DNA from: JACKFB01 sp041389525
GTDB lineage: Bacteria > Myxococcota_A > UBA9042 > PHBI01 > JACKFB01
Direction of reading: 5' to 3'
Assembly (NCBI GenBank): GCA_041389525.1
Contig: JAWKRR010000009.1
Coordinates: 91,887-155,886, forward strand
DNA length: 64,000 nucleotides
The notes beneath the pieces were generated by a model. It was not told the DNA's origin and searched no databases. It saw only the letters and a program-made list of their open reading frames with translations. Position numbers and translations under genes: made by a program. Within the stretch, counting starts at the first letter, position 1. The number at the start of each line of letters is the position of its first letter. Shown in pieces: positions 7,368 to 15,611 of this stretch.

Positions 7368-9539
7368 TTAGAAGTCCACCGAGACACGCCCGCCAAAGAC
7401 CCGCGGGGCGGCGTTCTCCGCGGCGAATCGGTCCGGCGCCGTCTGAAACGCGACCTGCATGTAGCGGGCGTCCGCCGCGTTTCGCACGAAGGCCTCGGCG
7501 CGAAAGCGCGGGTGCGACAGGCCCAGCCGCGCGTCGATCAGCACGACGGCCTCCTGCTCGCGCGTGTTGCCCGAGTCGAGGAAGAAGCTGCCTTGCCGCA
7601 GCGCCTCGACCCGCGCGTCCAGAGAGAACCGCCGCCCCAGCGGCACCTTCGCCTGGGCGCCGACCGCCAGCGTCGAGCGCGGCACCAGGGCCAAGCGGTT
7701 GCCCCCCACCTCGCCGGCGAAGGGGTCGGCGAAGCGCTCGAACTCGGCCGCCGCCAGCCCAAAGGACCCGAAGATCTCGAGCACGTCGCGCTTCGGAAAG
7801 GGCCGCACACGCAGCTCCGACTCGACCCCGCGCGACCGCGACCGCCCGGCGTTCGCCGTGTAGCCGCCGGCCTGCGCGTCGAAGAGGTCGAGCTGCTGGT
7901 CCGACCACCAGGTGGCGAACCCGGAGACCGACGCCAGCAGGCGCTCATCGGCGCAGTCGAGCTTCACGCCCGCCTCGACCGTGAGGCTGGACTCGGCGCC
8001 GAAGCGCTCAAAACCGGCAGGCGCGCGCACGTTGAACCCGCCACCGCGGGTGCCGCGGGCCAGACCCAGCCAGGTGGTGAGATGGGGCGTCGGGTGCACG
8101 GCGACCGCCAGCGAGGGCAAGAGCTGCACGAAGCCCGCGTGATGAGAGTCTTTTTTCGCCTGCCCCGGCGCGCCGCCGACGTCGTAGCGGGTCTCGCTGT
8201 CCAGGGTGCGCCGCTCGGCGTCTAGCCGCAGCCCCACGGTGATGTCGACGTAGGAACCCAGCCGCAGCTCCGACTGTGCGAAAAGACCCAGCCCGAGATC
8301 CTTGAAGCGTCCACCCCCGAAATCACCGCCCGCGACCGGCACCAGCCCAAGCTGGGCCGACAGGTCGCTGTAGGCGTTTGTGCTGCCGCGCTCGGCGTTG
8401 GCGTAGTAGGCGCTCAAGCCGGCGTGCCAGCGGAGGTAGGCGTCGTGGCCCAGCGCCTTGTCCGTCCCCCGGGGCGACGCGAAGCGCAGCTCTTGGGTGA
8501 GCTGGAGCTGCGACTCCTCGGTGGTCCGGCGCACCAAGTCCAGCGCGGTGAAGTCGAAGTCGGCGGTCTCGTCGGCCGCCCAGACGCCCACCGCGGTCAC
8601 GCTGGAGACCTCGACCGCGGGCGCGTAGTGGCGAATTCGCAAGGTGGCGCCTGCCAGATCGCGCTTCGTGCGCCCCTCGAAGTCCTGGCTGACCGTGTGC
8701 GGTGTCTCCTCGAGCGCGTCCAGATCGGCCAGCGCGAAGCCGCCGTCGCGGGAGAGCTCGCCGTGGGCCGACACGTCCACGTCCCACAGCGCGGTCGGGT
8801 GCCAGGCCAAGCTCAGGCGCAGAAATCCCGAGCGGCGAAAGTCCACGTCGTGCCCGGTGACGGTGTTCTCCGAGTAGCCGTCGCGCTGCTCGAAGCGCCC
8901 GGAGAGCCGGACCGAGGCCCGCTCGCCCAGGGGCACGGTCCCCGACGCCGACACGTCCAGCAGCCCGTAAGTCCCGACGGTGCCCGCCGCCGAGACCGTC
9001 GGCCGCTCGCCGGGCGGGCGCGTGGTGATGTGAATCGCGCCGCCCAAGGTGTTGCGGCCCCAGACCGCGCCTTGGGGGCCGCGCACGAACTCGATGCGCG
9101 AGACGTCCAGCAGCGGCAAGGCCGTGGCGCTCACGGAGAGCATCGGGACCTCGTCGACGAAGGTGGTGACGCCCGGCTCGCCCTGGCCCGACCCGACGCC
9201 GCGCATGAAGGGAAAACTGAGGCGACGACTGGAGAATTCGACGAAGTGCAGGTTGGGGGCGAGGCGCGAGGCCTCGGCGACGCTGGTGTAGCCGGCCGCG
9301 TCGATGGTGTCGGCGTCGATGATGGTGACGCTGGCGGGGGCGCGGGTGAGGAGCTCCGGGTGGCGGCGGGCGCTGATCACGGTGCGGGCGGCGTCGGGCG
9401 CGACGGTTGGCGCGGGGGAGGCCGGCGCGGCGGGCGCGGTGGGCGCGTCGTCGGGCGGTGGCGCGTCGGCGTGGGCGGCGGCGGCGCAGAACAGGGCCGC
9501 GGCGACAGACAGCGCGGACGCCGACGTGGAAAGTCTCAT
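7368..9539 (-). CDS. TonB-dependent outer-membrane receptor
   Basis: 723 residues from the ATG at 9539 (GGGGGA just upstream), starting with a cleavable signal ending AAAHA. A Pro/Ala-rich segment leads into a plug domain with classic motifs: TVISARR, APASVTIIDADTI, FMRGVGSG, VDEVPM, FVRGPQGAVWGRNTLGGAI. The rest is a 22-strand-type beta barrel ending in an aromatic C-terminus (VFGGRVSVDF). It imports a scarce ligand across the outer membrane using TonB energy. The substrate (siderophore, cobalamin, glycan) cannot be told; the plug motifs resemble siderophore-type receptors. It is co-transcribed with the SUMF1-like gene. Confidence 0.92.
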   Translation of the reverse strand: MRLSTSASALSVAAALFCAAAAHADAPPPDDAPTAPAAPASPAPTVAPDAARTVISARRHPELLTRAPASVTIIDADTIDAAGYTSVAEASRLAPNLHFVEFSSRRLSFPFMRGVGSGQGEPGVTTFVDEVPMLSVSATALPLLDVSRIEFVRGPQGAVWGRNTLGGAIHITTRPPGERPTVSAAGTVGTYGLLDVSASGTVPLGERASVRLSGRFEQRDGYSENTVTGHDVDFRRSGFLRLSLAWHPTALWDVDVSAHGELSRDGGFALADLDALEETPHTVSQDFEGRTKRDLAGATLRIRHYAPAVEVSSVTAVGVWAADETADFDFTALDLVRRTTEESQLQLTQELRFASPRGTDKALGHDAYLRWHAGLSAYYANAERGSTNAYSDLSAQLGLVPVAGGDFGGGRFKDLGLGLFAQSELRLGSYVDITVGLRLDAERRTLDSETRYDVGGAPGQAKKDSHHAGFVQLLPSLAVAVHPTPHLTTWLGLARGTRGGGFNVRAPAGFERFGAESSLTVEAGVKLDCADERLLASVSGFATWWSDQQLDLFDAQAGGYTANAGRSRSRGVESELRVRPFPKRDVLEIFGSFGLAAAEFERFADPFAGEVGGNRLALVPRSTLAVGAQAKVPLGRRFSLDARVEALRQGSFFLDSGNTREQEAVVLIDARLGLSHPRFRAEAFVRNAADARYMQVAFQTAPDRFAAENAAPRVFGGRVSVDF

Positions 9540-9612
9540 GGGTCCCCCAGAATCATGCCCCCCGCCCTCTATCAGCATTCGCGGGGGTCGAAAACCGCGG
9601 AGGCGCGCTCGC

Positions 9613-11718
9613 TCAGGGCGGAGGCGCGCGGAGCAGGTAGAGGCCGACCGGCACGCGCGGGTGGTGGTAGGCGTGGCCGGCGGAGGAGGCGGCGTCGACC
9701 TGGGTCTCGGCCAGGGTCTGGATGCCGGGGGTCTCGAGCACGGCGGCGCAGTGGCGAGCGCGGTTCTCGGCGTGGTGGTCGGACACGGCGTCGCAGGCCG
9801 CGTTCAAGTAGAAGGCCAGGCAGGGGGCGTCGCGCACGTCGGGGTCGTCGAGGTCGAAGCGCCAGGCGTGGTGGCGGCCGGCGACCAGCGATTGCGAGGG
9901 TGTGGGGCGCAGGCCGAGGTCCTCGCCGTGGGGGTCGAAGGTCAGGACGACGCAGCCGTCGGGGACTTTCGCGAGGTTTTGTCGGAGGAATCGGTACTGC
10001 TGGCTCAGGGCGGTGTCGCGCAGGACGTAGGGGTAGAGCGGGAGCGGGAGGGCGGCGAGGAGGGTGGCGAGGACGGGCAGCCAGTGGCCGCGGGCGATGT
10101 CGGTGAGGGCGGTGAGGCCGGCGGCGGTGAGCAGCAGGTAGAAGGGGTGGGCCGCGAGGTGGTAGCGGGCGTCCCAGAGGTTGTCGGCCGGGCGGATGGT
10201 CGCGATGACGGCCGTCAGGGTGAGGGCGAGGGCGACCAGCCAGAGCAAGAGCGCGCGGCTGCCGCCGGGGGGGCGGAGCAGGCCGAGGGCGGCGAGGCCC
10301 ATCCAGGCGATGGGGGTGTAGCGGCGATCGAGGAAGATGTTGTGCTCGGGGTTGAAGATGGGGCGGCCGACGAGCTGGGCGCCGACGTGGTCGGACCACT
10401 CGGGGGTGGAGAGCGCGTTGAGCACGGAGAGGGCCTGGGGGAGGACGAGGAGGGCGACGCAGAGGGCGGCGGCGCTGAGGGCGAGCAGGGCGCGCGGGGG
10501 GAGGCGGCCGCGGTCGGCGAGGCGCCAGGCCAGGGGGAGCGCGGCGGCGAAGGCGGGCAGGTGCAGCAGCTCGGGGCGGCACTGGGACGCGAGGGCGATG
10601 GCGAGGGCGGCGAGGGGCAGCAGGGTCGGGCGGCGGGTGTCCAGCCAGGCGAGCAGGGCCCAGAAGGCCGTCAGCATCAGGAGGATCGCGAGGGAGAAGC
10701 GGTTGTAGGTGGGGCCGAAGCGGACCAGCAGCGGGGCGGTGGCGAAGAGGAGGCCGGCGACCGCACCCGTGGCGTGGGACCAGCCCAGGCGCGAGGCGAG
10801 GCCGGCGAGGGCGGGGACGCAGAGCGCGGCGGCGAGGAGGTTGGCGACGATGAAGGTGTCGTGGTTGGCGGGGAAGAGCGTGAAGAGCAGGTGGAGCAGG
10901 GCCTCGGGGGCGCGACCGTAGCGGCCGAAGTCGGTGAGCTCGGGGCCGCCGTAGGCTGACTCCACGTTGTCGAAGAGGTCGCCCGGGCCCCAGGGGGCGA
11001 GGCCCAGGCGCAGGGCGAGGCCGAGGGCGGCGATGGCGGCGAGCAGGAGGGCGCGGCGGGGGGCTTGGGAGACGGCGCGGGCGAGGGCGTAGGTGCCGAG
11101 GCCGGCGAAGAGCAGCCAGCAGAGCGGTAGGACGGCGTAGATCGTGGCGCGGACGAGGGGATCGGGGGTTGGGGGGGCGGTGACCACGCGGGGGGTGAGG
11201 CTGGGGCCTGGCGCGCTGGGCGAGGCGCTGGGGGAGGCGCTGCCCGCGGGGTCTGCCGCAGGATCTCGAGGCTGTGGTGGCGAGCTGGCGGGGGCGGCGC
11301 TGTGGGCGAGCAGCCCGACCAGCGCGGCGACGGCGGTGGGGCAGCGGGCGCGGTCGTCCGGGGCCATCGCCAGGTGGAACGCGCCGATCTCGAGCGGGTT
11401 TACCTCGCCCGGCCGCGGGGGGCAGATGGCGGGGCGCAACAGGCCGCGGACGTCGTGGCCGTCGCGGGACCAGCGCAGCGCGCTCTCGGAGCCGCTGGTC
11501 TCGACGGCCTCGAGGTGGCAGCCGTCGCGGTCCTGAACGGCCCTCAGCGCGCGGAAGACCTGGGTCGCGTCGTCGGGCGAGAGGGCGGCGGCGCAGAACG
11601 CGGGGGCGTCTTGGGGCGAGCCGGCTTCTGGCGCCGCCGCCACCGCCACGCCGCTCTGCGCGCCGGACCACGCGAGGGTGAGCGCGGCGACGCACGCGGC
11701 AAGACGCCGCCTAGGCAC
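9613..11718 (-). CDS. GT-C-like polytopic membrane protein with exported N-terminal domain
   Basis: 701 residues, GTG start three bases after the stop of the TerB-like gene. A signal-like N-terminus (residues 1-30) precedes a soluble domain of about 120 residues with several cysteines, a Pro/Ser/Ala linker, then about ten membrane segments (residues about 195-570). A final soluble part contains CVVLTFDPHGEDLG. The membrane part has the look of the dolichyl-phosphate-mannose/ArnT-type (GT39/GT83) glycosyltransferases; WGPGDLFDNVESAYG sits where the first loop with catalytic Asp usually lies. It would transfer sugar from a lipid carrier to an acceptor outside the cytoplasmic membrane. A paralogue with the same plan lies at 27903-30125. 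Acceptor and sugar are unknown. Confidence 0.6.
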   Translation of the reverse strand: MPRRRLAACVAALTLAWSGAQSGVAVAAAPEAGSPQDAPAFCAAALSPDDATQVFRALRAVQDRDGCHLEAVETSGSESALRWSRDGHDVRGLLRPAICPPRPGEVNPLEIGAFHLAMAPDDRARCPTAVAALVGLLAHSAAPASSPPQPRDPAADPAGSASPSASPSAPGPSLTPRVVTAPPTPDPLVRATIYAVLPLCWLLFAGLGTYALARAVSQAPRRALLLAAIAALGLALRLGLAPWGPGDLFDNVESAYGGPELTDFGRYGRAPEALLHLLFTLFPANHDTFIVANLLAAALCVPALAGLASRLGWSHATGAVAGLLFATAPLLVRFGPTYNRFSLAILLMLTAFWALLAWLDTRRPTLLPLAALAIALASQCRPELLHLPAFAAALPLAWRLADRGRLPPRALLALSAAALCVALLVLPQALSVLNALSTPEWSDHVGAQLVGRPIFNPEHNIFLDRRYTPIAWMGLAALGLLRPPGGSRALLLWLVALALTLTAVIATIRPADNLWDARYHLAAHPFYLLLTAAGLTALTDIARGHWLPVLATLLAALPLPLYPYVLRDTALSQQYRFLRQNLAKVPDGCVVLTFDPHGEDLGLRPTPSQSLVAGRHHAWRFDLDDPDVRDAPCLAFYLNAACDAVSDHHAENRARHCAAVLETPGIQTLAETQVDAASSAGHAYHHPRVPVGLYLLRAPPP

Positions 11719-11721
11719 CGC

Positions 11722-12156
11722 TCAGTGCTCGGGCATGGGCGGTGGCACGAGGGAGACATCCCAGATGATGTCCAGGGTGATCCCCTGCCGCTCGTCCTCG
11801 TCAGCGCCGGCGGCGTCCGCGAGGCGATTCAGGTAGGCGTCCTCTGCCATATCGTGGATGTCGTCGGCGTCGGTCACGCTGGCGACGAGGGCCAGCAGGC
11901 CGCGCCGGTCGGCCGCACCGCGGAGGTCCAGGCGCGCCACGGCGACGTCGAGGTCCAGGGTCGCGGGGTCGAACGCGGCGATGTGCTGTGCCAGCGCTGC
12001 GGGCAGCGGCAGGCCCACGCGATCGCCGAGGACCTCCTCGATGGCCTGACGCTCGGAGCCGTCGAAGCTGCCGTCGGCGTAGGCGGCGCCCAGGAGGAGG
12101 TCAGCGAGCGCGCACGCCGCGTCGATCTGTAGAAGCCGGCCGTTGTCGGTGCCCAT
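11722..12156 (-). CDS. TerB-like acidic helical protein
   Basis: 144 residues from the ATG at 12156 (GAGGTGG upstream). All-helical and acidic, with two TerB-type metal-binding-like stretches: ADGSFDGSERQAIEEVLG (residues about 27-44) and ADDIHDMAEDAYL, plus GADEDERQ near the C-terminus. TerB-family domains are found in tellurite-resistance and phage-stress loci and as stand-alone Ca-binding-like domains; no other ter gene is present, so no tellurite role is claimed. It lies directly upstream of, and is probably co-transcribed with, the GT-C-like gene. Confidence 0.6.
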   Translation of the reverse strand: MGTDNGRLLQIDAACALADLLLGAAYADGSFDGSERQAIEEVLGDRVGLPLPAALAQHIAAFDPATLDLDVAVARLDLRGAADRRGLLALVASVTDADDIHDMAEDAYLNRLADAAGADEDERQGITLDIIWDVSLVPPPMPEH

Positions 12157-12317
12157 CGCCCACCTCGCGTTCTGGAGGCCATGAAGGTAGCGGCTCGGCG
12201 GCGGGCGCGCCAGGGGGGCCCGCGCCCCCGGAGTCGTGCCGGCTAAAGCGGAGGCGGCAGATCTTCGTTGTGTCCGGAGAGCGCGGGCGTCTGGACGCGG
12301 CGCCAGGAGCACGGCTG

Positions 12318-13109
12318 ATGAGCGATATGGGCGACCGGGCGCTTCGGCGCACCATGCGAGCAGGCCTCGAGCGGATCGCGGTGGAGGTTGGGACCCTGGT
12401 CGGCGTCTCGGTGCTCATCGGGGGCAAGGCCGTGCGACCGGCGCGCGGGACCGCGGCCTCGGCGCTGGGCGCCTCGGTGTATCGCGTCACGACCAAGCTG
12501 CGGCACAGCGGCGAGGAGGCGGGCTTCATCTTTCCCGCGGAGGCGCTGACCGCGTGCGGCGCGGCGCTGATGATGGTGCCGCCACCGGCCGAGCTGACCC
12601 GCGAGCTGATGGCGGCCTTCGACGAGGTGGCACGCGCGACGATCGGGGCGTGGAACGGGGTGGTGGAGCCGCCGAACCGGCTGGCGGCGGACGACGACGC
12701 GCGGCGGGTGGTCGCGATGCGCGACGACGAGCTCGCGGCGCTGGCGGACCGCCCTGGCGTGGCTGTGGCGTTGGCGCCGTTACAGGTCGCCGGGCGCGAG
12801 ACCACGATGGCGGTCTACGGCCCCGCGGCGTGGCTGGCCCTGGAAGACCGGACGCCGCCGTCGGCCGAGACGCGCGCGGTCCCCGCGACACCGAAGAGCG
12901 GCGCCGCGGCCGACGGCTACGTGCTGGTCGACGAGTCCGGCGTGCTGGGCGAGTGGCTGCGCGAGCGCATGAACGCCGGCGACCTTCGCGTGTACCGCCG
13001 CCGCGCAGACGACCCACCCGAGACGGGGTCGACCGTGCTTGTCGTCAACGCGACGGCGGCACAACTTCAGGCGGCGGCGGGCGGCGACTGGCTGGTTATG
13101 CGGCGCTGA
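12318..13109 (+). CDS. CheC/CheX/FliY-like protein
   Basis: 263 residues from the ATG at 12318 (AGGAG nine bases upstream). The N-terminal 120 residues look like the CheC/FliY phosphatase fold: VGVSVLIGG, a pair of beta strands, then FPAEALTACGAALMM and AFDEVARATIGAWNGV. The latter matches the position of the CheC active-site helix (E-x-x-N in active enzymes; here the Asn equivalent is not obvious). The C-terminal half (residues about 150-263) was not recognised and ends in a beta-rich segment. CheC-type proteins dephosphorylate CheY in chemotaxis. No che genes flank it, so it may act on another response regulator or be inactive. It is divergent from the TerB-like gene. Confidence 0.5.
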   Translation: MSDMGDRALRRTMRAGLERIAVEVGTLVGVSVLIGGKAVRPARGTAASALGASVYRVTTKLRHSGEEAGFIFPAEALTACGAALMMVPPPAELTRELMAAFDEVARATIGAWNGVVEPPNRLAADDDARRVVAMRDDELAALADRPGVAVALAPLQVAGRETTMAVYGPAAWLALEDRTPPSAETRAVPATPKSGAAADGYVLVDESGVLGEWLRERMNAGDLRVYRRRADDPPETGSTVLVVNATAAQLQAAAGGDWLVMRR

Positions 13110-13473
13110 GCGAGTCGCGCGAATCGAACGACTCGTCAGCGTTGCACGGTGTGAGGTGTTCGGAGCGACCACGACCGTCGCGGCGGGAGGGGATCCGCGC
13201 GGGGAGGGTCGGGAGGCTCCGAACGTGTGATGTCGCGTCCCGGCTGGAGCGCCGCGTCTGCGGCCCCGCGAGGGGGTCGTCCACATCCGCATCCAGGGTT
13301 TGCGCCTTCCGCTCCCGAGGGAGAAATCGAACCTCCGCGGCCATGTCGGACTCATCGAGCAGGGACTCGAGGGCGAGGCCGACGATCATGACGCGGGTGT
13401 CGAGAGGAAACTTGAAGAAGGCGCGGTCCATGGCAGCGGGCTCCGGCGTGGGTTCGGGTTTCGCTTCAGTCAC
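13096..13473 (-). CDS. Hypothetical small protein, doubtful
   Basis: A 125-residue open frame with a GTG start (alternative ATG at 13431) that overlaps the end of the CheC-like gene. The first half (MDRAFFKFPLDTRVMIVG, then acidic and helical) looks protein-like. The second half is Arg/Ser-rich, covers a hairpin and looks like read-through. No convincing ribosome-binding site was seen. It may be the remnant of a longer gene. The rest of the 13110-13606 interval shows nothing recognisable. Confidence 0.3.
   Translation of the reverse strand: MTEAKPEPTPEPAAMDRAFFKFPLDTRVMIVGLALESLLDESDMAAEVRFLPRERKAQTLDADVDDPLAGPQTRRSSRDATSHVRSLPTLPARIPSRRDGRGRSEHLTPCNADESFDSRDSLSAA
13111..13135 (+). terminator. 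Small hairpin after the CheC-like gene
   Basis: CGAGTCG / CGACTCG (13111-13117 and 13129-13135) with an 11-nt loop, starting two bases past the stop codon. It has no T-tract. Termination is inferred from position only. Confidence 0.35.
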
Positions 13474-13606
13474 ACCCAGGACAACCGCAGGAGGCGCTGG
13501 GGGGATTCCGAAACGGAGGCCCTTTGACCATTTGTCGGCCCTGTGTGCGCATCCGGCGCGCCCAGTGCCAGATTGTCACCCGATCCGTGCCGAGAGGACC
13601 CGCCCG

Positions 13607-15136
13607 TCAGCTCGGGAGTGGCGTCTCGCGCAGCTTCCAGGCGATCCGGGTCGCCATGGCCATGATGGAAAGCTGCGGGTTCACGCCGAGGCTGGTCGGG
13701 ACGATGCTCCCGTCGACGAGGTAGAGGCCGCGCAGGTCCCAGGCTTGGCCGTCCGGGTCGACCACCGAGTGGTCGGGCGCCGTGCCCATGCGGCAGCTGC
13801 CCAGGGGGTGCTGCGACGCACTCTCGATGCGTGACGCAGGCACCCGCTCGAGATCCATGCGCCGGAGGCCGTCGGCGTCCAGGCCCCCCAGCCCCAGCAC
13901 AGGCAAAAACACCTCGCGGGCGCCTGCCTCCAAGAAGGTCTCGGCCATGGTGCGCATCAGATCTGGGATGGCGGCGCGGTCCTGACGGTCCATGCGGTAG
14001 GTGACGAAGGGCTCGCGCCCGATGCCGCGGTGCACCACGCCGCCGCCCTCATCGTGGATAAGCCCGCCCATCATCGCGAGGTGCGGCATGGTGCGAGCGC
14101 GGCGCGCGTGCTCTGGGCCGAAGCCAGGCAGGGTCGCGGCGATGACCGAGGGCGGGACGAAGACGCCGACGAGGGTGATGCGGCGCGCCTCGTGCTGATC
14201 GCTCCACGCGCTCTGGAGCGCGCCCTGCCAGCCGCGGACCGGCTCGTCGAAGCGCGCGGTCATGCGGAAGGACGGGTGCAGCGTCAGGTGGCGGCCCACC
14301 TGCTTGTGGCGGCGGCCGACCTTGCTGCGCTTGAGCAGCAGCGGCGAGTGAAAGCCGCCCGCGGCGATGACGACCCGGCGCGCCGTGACCGTGACCCGCG
14401 CGCCCGGACGGCGGCCGTCGCGGAGCAGACGCCCCTCAACGCCGACCGCGCGGTCGCCCGAAGTCAGCACCCGATCGACGAGACAATCGCTGATGATCTG
14501 CGCGCCGTGGGCCACCGCCTGCGGCAGGTAGCTGACGTCCACGCTCATCTTGGCGCCGCAGGGGCAGCCGAAGTTGCAGCGCCCACACCCGTTGCAGTCG
14601 CGGGTGTTTCGCTTGAGCGGCTTGAGCTCGTAGCCCAGACGCCGCGCCCCCTCCCCGAAGAGCTGGGTCCCGCGCGAGCGCATGGAGACCGGCACCTCCT
14701 CCACGTGGATGGCCTTCTCCACCGCGCGAAACGGCGCGTCCATGGCCTCGGGTGAGAGCTCGGTGAGGCCGCGCTCGTCCGTCCACTGGCGCAGCACGTG
14801 CTCGGGAGTGCGAAAACACACAGCCCCCGTCAGCACCGACGAGCCGCCGACGCAGCGCCCCATCGTGACGTTGATGAGCGGCGTGTTGCCGAGCCCGATG
14901 GCCGCGGACATGCCGCCGTCGCGCCAGATATGGCGCAGGGACTCGCTGGGCCGCATGGCGCCGTAGGCCTCGGGGCGCACATGGGGGCCCTCTTCCAGCA
15001 CGATGACGCGCTGGCCGGCCTCGGCCAAAATCGCCGCCGTCACCGAGCCGCCCGCGCCGGACCCGACGATGACCACGTCGCAGTCGAAGCGTTGGTCGCC
15101 GCTCAGGCTCCTGCCGGCCACGATGGCGCCGCTCAC
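13607..15136 (-). CDS. GMC-family (long-chain alcohol oxidase-type) flavin oxidoreductase
   Basis: 509 residues. The GTG at 15136 is chosen because it overlaps the upstream stop (GTGA) with GGAGAC upstream. The FAD dinucleotide motif is VVIVGSGAGGSVTAAILAEAG (residues about 21-41), followed by the GMC signature around GRCVGGSSVLTGAV. The C-terminal catalytic region has SASQHPLGSCRMG, DLRGLYLVDGS and VNPQLSIMAM. A four-cysteine cluster CNGCGRCNFGCPCGAK lies near residue 170 and is typical of the fatty-alcohol-oxidase/cholesterol-oxidase-like GMC branch. It should oxidise a hydrophobic alcohol to aldehyde or ketone. The small upstream gene supplies the region that in eukaryotic enzymes is the N-terminal domain. 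Confidence 0.85.
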   Translation of the reverse strand: MSGAIVAGRSLSGDQRFDCDVVIVGSGAGGSVTAAILAEAGQRVIVLEEGPHVRPEAYGAMRPSESLRHIWRDGGMSAAIGLGNTPLINVTMGRCVGGSSVLTGAVCFRTPEHVLRQWTDERGLTELSPEAMDAPFRAVEKAIHVEEVPVSMRSRGTQLFGEGARRLGYELKPLKRNTRDCNGCGRCNFGCPCGAKMSVDVSYLPQAVAHGAQIISDCLVDRVLTSGDRAVGVEGRLLRDGRRPGARVTVTARRVVIAAGGFHSPLLLKRSKVGRRHKQVGRHLTLHPSFRMTARFDEPVRGWQGALQSAWSDQHEARRITLVGVFVPPSVIAATLPGFGPEHARRARTMPHLAMMGGLIHDEGGGVVHRGIGREPFVTYRMDRQDRAAIPDLMRTMAETFLEAGAREVFLPVLGLGGLDADGLRRMDLERVPASRIESASQHPLGSCRMGTAPDHSVVDPDGQAWDLRGLYLVDGSIVPTSLGVNPQLSIMAMATRIAWKLRETPLPS

Positions 15137-15609
15137 GCCTTCGTCTCCAGGCACTGGCCGTCGAAGCCGATCTCGCGGGCCGCGTCGGGGTGCTCATAGT
15201 AAAGGATGCAGAGCAGCGCCTTGACCGCGAACATCGCCGGGGCGAGCGGGCTCAACTCGAGGCGCTCGAGCGCCAAAATACGTCGGTCGTGGCTGAGAAA
15301 TCGGAAGGGGAGCGGGCGCAGGGCGAGCCAGGGCGCCAGCCAACCGATGACGAAGAGCGCCAGCCGGAAGACGAGGCGTGAGCGGCTGCCCGCCCGCGCC
15401 ATGAAGTCGTCGAGCTGCGCGCAGAGCCAGCGGATGCGCTCAGGCGGCGGCGGGCCCTCGTCGGACTCGAAGATGACCTCGGCCACGCTCGCGGCTTGCT
15501 TGAGCCACGCGCGGGTCACCGGCGGGGCCGCGGCGCCAGCGTCATGGTCGACCCAATGACGCGGCGCGAGCGGCACCGGGAGGCTGGCGGGGGGCGTTGG
15601 GGCGCTCAC
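15133..15609 (-). CDS. GMC oxidase partner, equivalent to the N-terminal region of long-chain alcohol oxidases
   Basis: 158 residues from a GTG two bases after the stop of the giant surface-protein gene, overlapping the GMC gene by four bases. Residues 30-80 are helical and acidic. A hydrophobic stretch (about 82-98) is followed by PFRFLSHDRRILALERLE and FAVKALLCILYYEHPDAAREI. Eukaryotic long-chain alcohol oxidases carry a comparable stretch (LS-x-x-x-R-x-x-x-L, then a helix with aromatic residues) ahead of their FAD domain. The protein is therefore read as the split-off N-terminal domain, probably a membrane-associated partner of the oxidase. This is inferred from motif resemblance and gene order, not from a search. 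Confidence 0.6.
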   Translation of the reverse strand: MSAPTPPASLPVPLAPRHWVDHDAGAAAPPVTRAWLKQAASVAEVIFESDEGPPPPERIRWLCAQLDDFMARAGSRSRLVFRLALFVIGWLAPWLALRPLPFRFLSHDRRILALERLELSPLAPAMFAVKALLCILYYEHPDAAREIGFDGQCLETKA

Positions 15610-15611
15610 GG

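Noticed and set aside
13110..13140. TTCGATTC resembling a tRNA T-loop on the minus strand
   Set aside because: The flanking bases do not form a 5-bp T-stem and no anticodon or acceptor stem is present nearby.
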